From Arthrobotrys musiformis (taxonomy: Eukaryota > Ascomycota > Orbiliomycetes > Orbiliales > Orbiliaceae): 64,000 nucleotides of DNA. Below the pieces are notes generated by a model. It was not told the origin of the DNA. It saw only the letters and a program-made list of their open reading frames with translations, and searched no databases. The stretch is taken from contig JAVHJL010000008.1 of the NCBI GenBank assembly GCA_036971715.1, positions 1,240,001-1,304,000 of the forward strand, written 5' to 3'. Below are positions 54,533 to 64,000 of this stretch, one piece after another. The translations under genes and the position numbers were made by a program. Numbering within the stretch: the stretch's first letter is position 1; the number at the start of each line of letters is the position of its first letter.

Positions 54533-57169
54533 TCACCGGAGTAAGTACTCGTACTCCGACATACCGTTCCCATCGGTTTGTACCGGCTTCTTAGGCCCCT
54601 TGGGTGGGGATTTCTTCCCCTTACCGCCACGGCGAGGGGGCTGGTACACCTTCTTCACCGCCTCTCTCTGCTCAGTAAACGTCGGCCTCTGCGTCAACAT
54701 CCACCATCCATCCGCTGAAGTCCCAATCGGAACCTTAAACTTCTCCGGAACCGAATCCAAAGCCGCTATCGCATCATGACGGCTTCGAACCATCTCCATC
54801 TGCGTGGTTACGTAAGTTCTGGCCGTTAGATCGTTACGGCCGTAGTAGTTTATATGCATCATCCTTCTGGCCTCTAGGACCGCCCACATCCCGTCGCAGG
54901 CATCGAGCCAGTCTGCACCTGTATCTGTGTCGCCTTCTTGACGTTCTCGGTTCCGCATGGCTTCGAGGCCGTTAACTACGGCGCAGGTGAAGGCGTCGTT
55001 GGTGACGCGGGATAGATAGTCTAGTTTTTCTATCTCCTCGTGGGATGGTGGAATATCTAGATCTGCATTTATCGGGTTGGAAACGTACGGGATGTCGGCT
55101 ACCGGGTCGTAGAGGACTACCCATAGTTGAGCATTATAGTGGAGAAGACCGGTTACTGGGGCTTGAGCACGCATGATTTCGCGGTTGTAGTAGTGGCATG
55201 AAAAGGTTTCTGCGATTAGTTGGGCCAGGAGGTTCCGGGGGTCGAGAGGTTCCGCGTGTGGCAGGCTGGGGATAGTGAGGAGGACCATTGTGGGGATACC
55301 CATGAAGCTAAGGATTGTTTGCTGCCTGGAGTAAGGTTGTCGATAGTTTGCATCTGTGATGATGGCTGTGGGTTTTAGGTATCCGTAGAACCTGAGGATG
55401 AAGTTGTTGAAGAACTCGGAGGGTGCTGGGTGGTAACCCTGGCAGCTTTTGACGTCGCCGTATATGGCTAGAAATTTGGAGTTTTCTTCTATTAGGCGGT
55501 AAAGGAACGGATTTTCCACGGCGGATTCCTGCGGTACGATGAGCGGGAAGGGCTCGTATGCCGTTTCAGCTCCAACCGGCAGGCGTGAGCGGAAAATGTT
55601 CTCGATGTCCTCGTACTTTATGGCTGGGAATTGGAACGGTAGCTTTGTTCGTCGTAGGCGTTCGTGGAGGCCAGCGACTTCCATGCCTTGTCTCATCAGC
55701 CTGAGGTTCTCTAGAGAGTAGTGGTATTCATTACGTCCATTCGACAAAGCTGAGAGTAATTGATTCGGGTCCCCTATCCGCCTGCCAAGGACAGTTTCAG
55801 GCTCGGGGGACGACGACCGGGCGTGTCTTTGGGTGGGTATGTAATTATCGTGATTTTCCCAGACCAGGTCCACTAAGGATGGATCTTGTGCGCTTTGTGA
55901 GAAGATGATTGACGTATTGAGGCCTCCACCTTCGGACGACCAAGCATTCACCTCCGCCTCTGACCGAGCTTCCTCTTTCTTTTTCCTGCGCTCCGCCCGG
56001 CGTATTTCAAGCCGGTCTAACCAGTCGGCAATGTGCTCGGAGGATATCCCTTTCGCTACGGTCTCTTGCTCTGTGTTCATTTCCGTATCCACCCTTAGGT
56101 CGTCCCACATCCCGGCTTTTGCGTTTCCTCTCATTTTGATATCCTCCTCCTCTGCTTCTAGAGTTTCCTCTTCATAGGCCTTTTCTTCTGATAGTTCCTC
56201 CACAGGGGAGTCATCTTGTTGTCGGGTGCCACGAGGTACTGCGCGTCGTCGGAATACATCGTCTTGGGGGTCTGGGAGATCCGAGGTTGTTTTGTCGCTA
56301 CCAGTGTGCAGTCCTGCATCGAATGCTCTCTCGTAATGCCGGAACAGATCGTCGAGGCTGAGTTCATTGGTATCCTTTAATGGAACTTCGTCTGAGGAGG
56401 CCGCGCTGGTTATAGTCGGCAGTTTGGAGGGCTGTCCATTGGCGGGTGGATTGCTTCCAGATCGGTTTGGCAGTCCAAAGTCGAGAATCGATGTGATGGG
56501 GGCGATGTTGCTTGTACTATTGCTTTCGGTGGTTTCGTTGATAACGGGGTCCTCTGCTGTCGGTGTTTGAGCGGCCGCCTCTTCTGTAGTTTTCGGTTTC
56601 TTCTTCTTCTTTTTCTTCTTTTTTGTCTCGGTTGGTTTCTCCTCCTGCTCATTCTCTTTCGATTTCTTCTTTTCCTCCTTCTCTTTTAACTTTTTATCCT
56701 TCTCTGACGGCTTTTGGTTGTTGTCCTTCTCCTTCGCCTTTACCACGGGTGGCTTGAGCTCCACTTCATCAAAGCCAAACCCCTCCATCGCCTCGTCGAT
56801 TGACAGAGACCAGTCCTCATCCTCAGGAGGGATTTCCTCAGGCTGGACCTGGGCGAGTTTTTGAGACACCTTATTTGGTGCTGATCTCGCATTTGAGGCC
56901 TTCCCGGGGAGCTTATTGGACGACGACCATTTCGTGGACTTGGGTCTAGGGGTTGGATAGCCTATATCTGGGCCATCTTTATTCCTATGTCCTCTCTCAG
57001 ACCTGGGATTGGATCGGTCCGTCCGTTCGGAGCCGGGAGCTCCTTCACCTTGGGGAGGAACGGAGAGAGGGTCAGTGGTGGGTTGTGGTTGGGAGGATGT
57101 GGCGAACAGGCGGATGGAAGGCCTGAGTGGGAGCTTGCGGGTGAGAGCTCTGATACTCGAGGTGGCCAT
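54533..57169 (-). CDS. Unrecognised 878-aa protein with mitochondrial-like presequence
   Basis: One intronless frame from the ATG at 57169. The first ~30 residues (ATSSIRALTRKLPLRPSIRL, then FATSSQP) look like a mitochondrial targeting sequence. Residues ~30-430 are disordered and charged, with a Lys/Glu run near residue 180. The C-terminal ~440 residues look folded and conserved: YHYSLENLRLMRQGMEVAGL, FPLIVPQESAVENPFLYRLI, SKFLAIYGDVKSCQGYHPAP, TILSFMGIPTMVLLTIPSLP, LLHYNAQLWVVLYDPVADI and WLDACDGMWAVLEARRMMHI. I know no matching family and assign no function. A mitochondrial matrix or inner-membrane-associated role is inferred only from the N-terminus. No transmembrane helix is obvious. Confidence 0.75.
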   Translation of the reverse strand: MATSSIRALTRKLPLRPSIRLFATSSQPQPTTDPLSVPPQGEGAPGSERTDRSNPRSERGHRNKDGPDIGYPTPRPKSTKWSSSNKLPGKASNARSAPNKVSQKLAQVQPEEIPPEDEDWSLSIDEAMEGFGFDEVELKPPVVKAKEKDNNQKPSEKDKKLKEKEEKKKSKENEQEEKPTETKKKKKKKKKPKTTEEAAAQTPTAEDPVINETTESNSTSNIAPITSILDFGLPNRSGSNPPANGQPSKLPTITSAASSDEVPLKDTNELSLDDLFRHYERAFDAGLHTGSDKTTSDLPDPQDDVFRRRAVPRGTRQQDDSPVEELSEEKAYEEETLEAEEEDIKMRGNAKAGMWDDLRVDTEMNTEQETVAKGISSEHIADWLDRLEIRRAERRKKKEEARSEAEVNAWSSEGGGLNTSIIFSQSAQDPSLVDLVWENHDNYIPTQRHARSSSPEPETVLGRRIGDPNQLLSALSNGRNEYHYSLENLRLMRQGMEVAGLHERLRRTKLPFQFPAIKYEDIENIFRSRLPVGAETAYEPFPLIVPQESAVENPFLYRLIEENSKFLAIYGDVKSCQGYHPAPSEFFNNFILRFYGYLKPTAIITDANYRQPYSRQQTILSFMGIPTMVLLTIPSLPHAEPLDPRNLLAQLIAETFSCHYYNREIMRAQAPVTGLLHYNAQLWVVLYDPVADIPYVSNPINADLDIPPSHEEIEKLDYLSRVTNDAFTCAVVNGLEAMRNRERQEGDTDTGADWLDACDGMWAVLEARRMMHINYYGRNDLTARTYVTTQMEMVRSRHDAIAALDSVPEKFKVPIGTSADGWWMLTQRPTFTEQREAVKKVYQPPRRGGKGKKSPPKGPKKPVQTDGNGMSEYEYLLR

Positions 57170-59073
57170 TGTTGGTGCCGGCTCTATCTAGGCCCGGTTG
57201 CTCGTAGCTACACTAGCTGGGGGGCGGTATATGATATGGAATATAAGAATGGAGTGCTACCGGTGACTGGACGACGGTGTTCGGATCGGCGACTCCATTA
57301 TAATTTGATATATGTCGGCCCCTTGGGGTTGTATGAGTGGACCAAGTCACGAGCGCAATGAAGCGTGTGTGTACTTGATACCTAGGTACTTACTTACTAG
57401 GTAACTTTGGAGGGGAAGGGGGGTAGGAGGGGGCCCAATTTATAAGGATATCGATATCGATATCGATAGCTAGCTCTAGAGCTTGGGGTATATCATATGA
57501 TATACCTTATACCGGTGCTGTGTGGTAGTTGGCGTGGGTTTGGAGAGCAATGTTGTGTTGACCGGCCAATTTACAACAGAAGAAGAAAAAAATATAAAAT
57601 TCGAACCGGGGTACCTTTTTGGTCGCACGCGTGCCGGTTCACGAAGCCTGTCCACGAGCTAAAACTCAACTGGGCCTGGATCTGGATCTGGCCCGCGAGC
57701 CAAGTACCAGGGGATTGGGGGAGTAATTAAACGAGGCCGCGACAGTGGGAAGGCGCAGTCGGGTCTTGTCCGCGATATTCATTGAGTTGAGATTTCCAGC
57801 AACTGAACTGCGCCGAGGTCTGCTTTGCATCTTAAATTACAGGTAGCTCTCCACTGGAGATAGCTCTGTGGGTGTATCTGGCCTCGGCACCTGAGACACG
57901 AGTAGCATCCTCTGCAATATATCGGTACATACAATGAAGATAAAGATACTATTGTGCCGATGGAACCCGGACGGTGCTTCAGCCCCGACGGATACCGACT
58001 CTTTGTTACCAAGGTTCCCTCCCTCTTTGCATCGCTTGGTGTCGACATGTCTGAGAACGCCTTGAAGGCGACCGCGATACTTATGTAATACAATGTTTCC
58101 TGAAATAGAAACCCGCTGACTCAGTCAGTATATGTAAGTACATACATACAGTATATGGACTGGACAGATCTCCCTAGGTATCTGCTGGTCTATTAGGTAT
58201 GTGGTGTATGTACAAGAAGTCAAGTGGAGGATTCCGACGTGCGGTGGATCGAATATATTAATCTTAGCCGGCCATACTATAGGGCGCCACCATTTACCGG
58301 CCCCGGGCACATGCATCATTTTGATAATTACTCGTCGTCATCTCCCTTGAACCCGATCCCATCTTCGAATAATCCCATATCCATTCCTTTGACCCCTTCG
58401 TTGTAACTATTTTATTATTGTCGACTTGGCTTAATAAGCAAGCAGGTAGCCGACGTGGGATTCCTGCCCTGATCAGCGTCATCAGAAGCACTGCTTGCCG
58501 CCTTCCTTCTTCCTTCGTCCTTCCTTCCTTCTTCTCCTTCTTCTCCTTTAAACAACTCAACAACTTGCACACGCACAAACACGCAAACATTCTTTTCCTC
58601 CATTTCTATCGCCATCTTATTGTCATCTCCGGCTTCCCATTCTCATATTTTGTCGTCTATACAATACGGGACAAGTAGTAATGCTAATACTCTAATACTC
58701 TTCAATCTCTTTCTTTCTATCCTTTTTGATATTAGCCTCGTCGCAGAAACAAGAATCGAATCAGCTGGTCTGTAACATACCTACATAGAGCACAGCACAG
58801 CATAGCATAGCATAAACCACAGCATAACCTCTCCTATCGACGCTCCACGCTTACTTTCAACCTTCAAACCTTCAAATCTCAAACCTCAAACTTCAACCCC
58901 GACAAACGTCATCTCTTCCAGAACTCCACACGCCCCCCTTGCTTAAACCTTACCCTCCTCGTACCTTAGTCAGGGTTTTGGCTTTAGCTACGACCTCTAG
59001 ATCCGTTGATGGTAGAACCGACACTCCTTGATCCGTAGATGTTACTGTTTTATCCTTACCTCTCACCGACACC
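57170..59073. other. Divergent intergenic region
   Basis: Upstream of the mitochondrial-like gene (-) and the 5-phosphatase gene (+). It holds a (GATATC)n run at 57447-57468, CT-rich sequence at 58498-58560, and AGCAT/CATAG repeats near 58790-58815 in what is probably the 5' leader of the phosphatase gene. Confidence 0.5.
57447..57468. repeat. (GATATC)n simple repeat
   Basis: About 3.5 copies of the self-complementary unit GATATC, followed by TAGCTAGCTCTAGAGC, which is also largely palindromic. It lies about 280 bp upstream of the 878-aa gene. Confidence 0.8.
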
Positions 59074-62000
59074 ATGGACGATTCACCTCAGGTAAATTCT
59101 CCTCTCCTTCTCATCTTTAGGATCGAATCCTTCGTCGGGGCTGGTTGGTTGGTTGGTGGGTAAGATTGCTGACGGCTGACCGACCTTTTCCTTTGCAGAA
59201 GTCCGTATCAAGCTTGCGCTCCCGCTTCGAATCCATCACTGTGAACAGCCCGTCTACCTCCAGTCCCACCACTCCCCTGGCTCGCGATTCAGTTGCTTCC
59301 ACTCCTGTCGTCGAAACTCCTTTACGTTCGAGATTCGATCAGCCCCAAGAAACCACAAGGACCGGTCGACCCTCTGTAGACATCCGTAGAGACTCCGAAA
59401 AGCCGGCTGTTCCCTCCAGGCCGGACACTACCCTCAAGGCACCCGTCCCAAGAGCTCGTCCCCTGTCAATTGCTGGTTTCAAAGCCCCCGTTCCACCGAC
59501 CGTAACCGTTGAATCCCCGAGATCCCCACCAAAGCAACCCTTGACCCATGGCGCTCCAGGTGTGCCACCCGTTCCATCTCCCCGGGGTTCCAAAAACCCG
59601 TCTCCCTCTAGGACACCTCCTCCTCCTGTAGCACCCCGGCCGAAATCTTTAGCTGCGAAACCGGATGGGTACTTTACACAGGAAGCTGCAGGTCCAGAAT
59701 TCAGTATATCACAAAAGAAGGCTCCGTTGAGTCAGACGATGCAAGCTCTGCGAGACTATCCGACACCTAGTGCTTTGAATGCTAGAAGGAACGGTTCAAC
59801 CAGCGAACCTTTGGCCGCTCCAATTCCACCTCCAAGACCTGCCAGATCCCGAGAATCACTGCTGAGCCGGTCGAGCACCGAACCTGTTCAGGAAGCAAGA
59901 CAGACTCCCGTGCCGCCGCCACCACCTCCTCCAGCTAGGTTATCGGTTAAAACAAATGGGACTCGAAGCAAGGCAACATCAGTCTGTAGTGAAGAGGATC
60001 GGTTGTCGCCCTTTAGCTCTCCTCCTAGTGATGACGAGGCAGCGGCAGACGTACCAATTCCGATTCCTACAAGCCGACTATCCAAGCAATTCGAAGGTTA
60101 TTCGCCGTTCTCGAATCCACCGCCTGCACCGCCTGCCGAAAAACGGGCGAAACCACCTCCTCCACCGCCGCCTCCGGTGACAAGGCCGACAGCCCCGAAG
60201 CCTTCATTTGCACCCCCGCAGCCATCGCCAAGAGATATACAACGAGCTTCTACTATTCAGGAGAGATCTCGGTCAGAGGATGTTGGACCCACAGAATTCA
60301 GGCCTTCGCTCCCACCCCGCCCGTCTATGGATGCCGGAAGGCCCCCAGCCAACCGAGGACGTAGCACGTCTCCACCAAAGCCATCGCTGATCGCTTCTCC
60401 AAATGTCGACCCCAACGAGCTTCTCAAGATGCCACCACCTCCGAAACGGATACAGTCGAACCTCAAGGCCTCTAGCCCAGCTCGAGCATCGACCAGCCAT
60501 ATCCATAGTCACTCAATGGATGTTAGCTCTCTGCATCATCCTTCATCTCTGGCATCTACTCGAAGCGCATCAATCAGCTCGACCACGACTGCCATGACAA
60601 CCAGGACTGCCACGACGACGTATACTAGAGATGACGACGATGATTCAGACCCCGGTGCCCCGTCCTCCGACAACAACGAGTATCCTGACTCAACCGGTGC
60701 CAATCGACGGCGACCCGTCTTCAAGACAGGTCCATCCCAAATATTCTGCAAAAATGAGGTAAAGCTTTTCGATGTCTGCGGGCAATACGTCTGCACAACT
60801 TCCCACGTCACCACCGTCTGGAATCTCCGAACTGGCGAACAAATCATGGCTCTCAACCACGGCGAAACCTCTCGAATTACGGCAATTGCCTTCAAGCCCT
60901 CGGCCGATATCAACCAGGAAGGATCGGTTCTCTGGCTAGGTAATCAATTTGGAGAGCTGATGGAGATCGACATTCGAACCCATCGACTCGTGGAATCCCG
61001 TTCCAGCGCCCATACGAAACGTGAAATTGTAAAGATCCACCGACATGGTTACGAGCTGTGGAGTTTGGACGACAGTGGAAAATTGCAGGTCTGGCCGCCA
61101 GACCCCGCAACGGGGGAGCCTAATCTGAGGGGTTCGCCGAGAACCTTTAGGGTTAAATCCGGACACAGCTATTCTTTGGTCGCCGGATCGCAGTTATGGC
61201 TTGCAACTGGACGAGATGTTATGGTATACCAGCCGAGTGCTGACCCCGGAGTTGGCTTCCATCTGGTAGATAGGCCGATTGTCCCATCGAAACAAGTTGG
61301 AGAAATTACCTCGGGAGCATTGGTAAACTCGGAGCCGGACCTGGTGTTCTTCGGGCACAGTGACGGGAAAGTATCGATATACTCCAAGGAGGCGTTGACT
61401 TGCTTGGAGGTGGTCAGCGTGAGCCTCTACAAGATCAATACGATGTCCGGAGTTGGCGACCACCTATGGGCTGGGTACCAAACGGGGATGATATATGTTT
61501 ACGATGTGAGCTCGAGGCCTTGGAAAGTTATCAAGGACTGGAAGGCACACGAGAAGCCGGTGACGGAATTAATCGCGGACCGAAGCAGCATCTGGAAGAT
61601 CGATCGACTACAAGTCGCATCGCTGAGCTCGGAGATGGTTATCAGAGTGTGGGATGGTATGATGGAGGATGATTGGTTAGGTAAGTTTCTAATTAGGATT
61701 TCGGAGGTTTCAGATCGTTTGCTGATATCTGTGGGGGTTTGCAGAGGACGAGATGCAGAGGCGCGACATAGAATTCTGCGACTTTAGGCAGCTGAATGCA
61801 CTGATATGTACATGGAACGCCGGTGCTTCCAAGCCGTACGATCTTAGAAGTTATCGCGATGACGACAAGTTTATTGCGAATGTTCTGGCCTCGTGCGAAA
61901 GCGATCCTGATATTATTGTCTTTGGCTTCCAGGAGCTTGTCGACCTCGAGAACAAGAAGCTCACTGCCAGTATGTACAGCATCCAATGGGTATCATGATT

Positions 62001-63119
62001 AACGGCTAATTATTTTTTGTTTTTAGAATCTCTCTTCAAGGGCAAGAAGTCCGAGAAGCATCTGAACGCTGGTGTTCAGGAGCATATGAGCCGGCAATAC
62101 CGGGTCTGGCAAGAATACCTGGCTGATTGCATTGAGAAATTTATGCAGGGTCAAGTCAAATACCAATTGTTGCATTCTGCAAACATGGTCGGTCTGTTCA
62201 CTTGCATCTTCGTGAAAGCGGAGGAACGCCCAAACATCCGAAACTTCGGAGCCTGTACTGTCAAGACCGGCCTTGGAGGTATTCACGGTAACAAGGGAGC
62301 CCTCGTGACCCGCTTCTTCCTCGACGATAGTTCGCTCTGCTTTATCAATTGCCATCTTGCTGCCGGCCAGTCTGGAACTCGGAGTCGTAACAATGACATC
62401 GCGGATATCCTCGAAGCGAACAATCTTTCTGTGGAAACTGATCCTGGTATCCGGGCCTACTCCTTTGTTGGCGGCGGTGACGGTAGCCGCATCCTCGACC
62501 ATGAGATTTGTGTTCTAAACGGCGATCTAAATTACCGTATTGACCACCAACATCGCGACAGCGTCATCAATACCATTAAAAACAACGAGTACGAAAAACT
62601 CCTCGAACGGGACCAGCTCCTCATGGAGAGAAAGCGAAATCCTGGGTTCCGCCTGAGATCTTTCAATGAAGCTCCTATTACTTTCGCGCCGACGTACAAA
62701 TACGATGTGGGAACCGACACCTTTGATAGCTCTGAGAAAAAACGGATGCCCAGTTGGTGCGATCGTATCCTTTATAGAGGATTGGGCAGGATCAGGCAGA
62801 TCGATTATAGGAGACATGAGGTGCATACTTCGGACCATAGGCCAGTGAGCGCTGTGTTCCAGGTGAGGGTCAAGACGGTGAATAAGAAGAAGAGGGAAGA
62901 GGTTATGAGGAGTGTGGAGCAGAGATATGTGGAGGTGAAACTAGCACATGTTTATGAGGCTAAGTGAGTATTGTCTTGTTGTACTATGCGTCGAGGGTTT
63001 TTTACTAATCGGACTCTAGGCTGGATTACTTGATTAATGTCTGCGGGTATCCGGAGGCGATGGCAAGGAAGAGTTTGGAGGCAGAGGCCCAAGGGCATGG
63101 GGAAGTTTCCGCGCGATAA
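59074..63119 (+). CDS. Inositol polyphosphate 5-phosphatase with N-terminal WD40-like region
   Basis: Five exons (59074-59091, 59199-61680, 61745-61969, 62027-62963, 63020-63119) give 1,253 aa. The first exon is MDDSPQ only. Residues ~10-490 are Pro/Ser-rich and disordered, with polyproline runs and many SP/TP sites. Residues ~540-830 look like a beta-propeller: TSHVTTVWNLRTGEQIMAL, ELWSLDDSGKLQVW, LWLATGRDVMVY and LWAGYQTGMIYVYDV. The IPPc catalytic domain follows (~840-1215) with LICTWNAGA, FGFQELVDL, GLGGIHGNKGALVTRFF, ICVLNGDLNYRI, PSWCDRILYRG and the catalytic TSDHRPVSAVF. The enzyme removes the 5-phosphate from PI(4,5)P2, PI(3,4,5)P3 or soluble inositol phosphates at membranes. The architecture resembles fungal and plant WD40-containing 5-phosphatases rather than synaptojanins, as no Sac1 domain is present. 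Confidence 0.92.
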
Positions 63120-63810
63120 ACTCCATCGATGCCGACGAGGGCATCTTTTTCTATCAACCGGAGAAATATGGAAGGGTCGGGCATATAGTAACCCTTTCCA
63201 TCTTTTCTCTTTTTAATACTCACGGGGTATATTTGTTTTCTTTGAGTTTTATTGTCTTTTTTCTTACTATCCAACCGAAAAAAAAATCATGAAAGGACGG
63301 GGAGTGGGTTAATTCATAATGGCGTCTGGATGGGGAGTTTTTTTTTTTTTTTGTTTCTTGGTGATCTAATACTGCGCTGGTAGTTTTACCACCCATTACT
63401 ATATTTCTTTTTTCCCTTGTACAGGGCATGTGGAATTACTAGATCTTCCTTTTTTTGCCCGGTTTCCTTTGGGGGAGGTTTTGTATGCATTTTTGATACT
63501 CTTGGTTGTCCTAATGGGGTTTGAAGGACGGCGTTTTTAATGTTGCTTCGATAGAGCATTTTCTTTTTAAGTTTTATAAAAGGCATACGGCGGGTCTCTT
63601 GAGGGGATTGTCTGCGCATATATACACACTTTTCTTTGTTGCTGGGGGGTTATAGAGTGTAGAAGTGGTAGAGTTAGGTCGTTTTGGGATATATTTTTTT
63701 TGTTTCTTGGATGGAGTTTAGCTGTGGGGGGGTTCTCGTATACCAGGGGAGGGGGGTTGTATGATTCGGGTAGATGGTTTGATGGTATGACCATCGATAT
63801 CGCCCACCTT
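63120..63810. other. 3' flank of the 5-phosphatase gene
   Basis: T-rich sequence with several T9-T15 runs (63339-63353). No coding evidence. Confidence 0.5.
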
Positions 63811-64000
63811 TTAATTTCCGTTGTGGAAGGCTATCCAGGTTTCATCGTCTATATTATCCATCCTGTCCGTGAAATTAAAAACCCAGTGGTTCGACGAACA
63901 CGCTCCCGGCGTACCAGCGCAGCAGCAGTCGCGAAAAATGTCACAAGCGGTGGAAGTCTTAGCCAACTGAAGGTTACGATTGAAAAAGCATGTATTCATC
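63811..64000 (-). CDS. Possible 3' end of a Cys-rich protein gene (partial)
   Basis: A minus-strand frame runs into the window end and stops at 63811. It reads STACDIFRDCCCAGTPGACS, then NHWVFNFTDRMDNIDDETWI and AFHNGN. The balanced composition and the cysteine cluster look more like coding than random DNA, but there is no family match and an ATG at 63999 could also make it a 62-aa ORF by chance. The rest, if any, lies to the right of the window. Confidence 0.3.
   Translation of the reverse strand, partial: MNTCFFNRNLQLAKTSTACDIFRDCCCAGTPGACSSNHWVFNFTDRMDNIDDETWIAFHNGN

Overview
This window reads as nuclear chromosomal DNA of a filamentous ascomycete (Pezizomycotina). The reasons are the many 45-90 nt GT-AG introns with CTAAY-type branch points, the HapX bZIP regulator, a HET-domain gene, an Egh16/MAS-type secreted protein and fungal-type USP7, Ulp2 and HDA-complex subunits. 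The Egh16-type protein with an Asn/Gly tail might suggest a nematode-trapping or pathogenic lineage, but that is only a guess. I saw no rRNA, CRISPR array, intact transposon or convincing tRNA. All exon joins below were made by hand from splice signals, reading frame and family resemblance.

Layout. 1-565: 3' end of an unrecognised gene (+). 1342-3154: hapX (-), with two SreA-like GATA sites upstream. 4080-7984: large POT1/Cdc13-type telomere protein (-). 8651-13534: an accessory block with a signal-peptide/TM-like unknown gene and a large HET-domain gene (+), each apparently frameshifted at an A tract. 13977-15541: flavin monooxygenase (+). 16262-21367: 1,589-aa chromodomain-Hda2/3-coiled-coil protein (+). 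21.4-27.4 kb: gene-poor, holding one 93-aa ORF (-). 27452-31089: Ulp2-type SUMO protease (-). 33083-33916: p24 cargo receptor (+). 34876-39271: USP7/Ubp15 deubiquitinase (-, about 16 exons). 40958-50654: a compact housekeeping cluster of mitochondrial dehydrogenase kinase (+), Prp45/SNW1 (+), WDR83/MORG1 (+), D-2-hydroxyglutarate/D-lactate dehydrogenase (-), proteasome alpha4 (+) and a tiny CHY zinc-finger gene (-). 51305-52630: Egh16-like secreted protein (-). 54533-57169: unknown protein with a mitochondrial-like presequence (-). 59074-63119: WD40-like inositol polyphosphate 5-phosphatase (+). 63811-64000: possible Cys-rich gene end (-).

Themes. The genes do not form a metabolic cluster. 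Ubiquitin/SUMO biology recurs: Ulp2, USP7, a proteasome subunit, and SUMO-interaction or sumoylation motifs in the telomere and chromodomain proteins. The clearest unexplained sequence signals are an abrupt within-gene change in synonymous codon usage (C-ending codons 5', G/T-ending codons 3') across the 41-53 kb cluster, very short coding exons (5, 7, 9 and 11 nt), and the paired frameshifts in the HET block.
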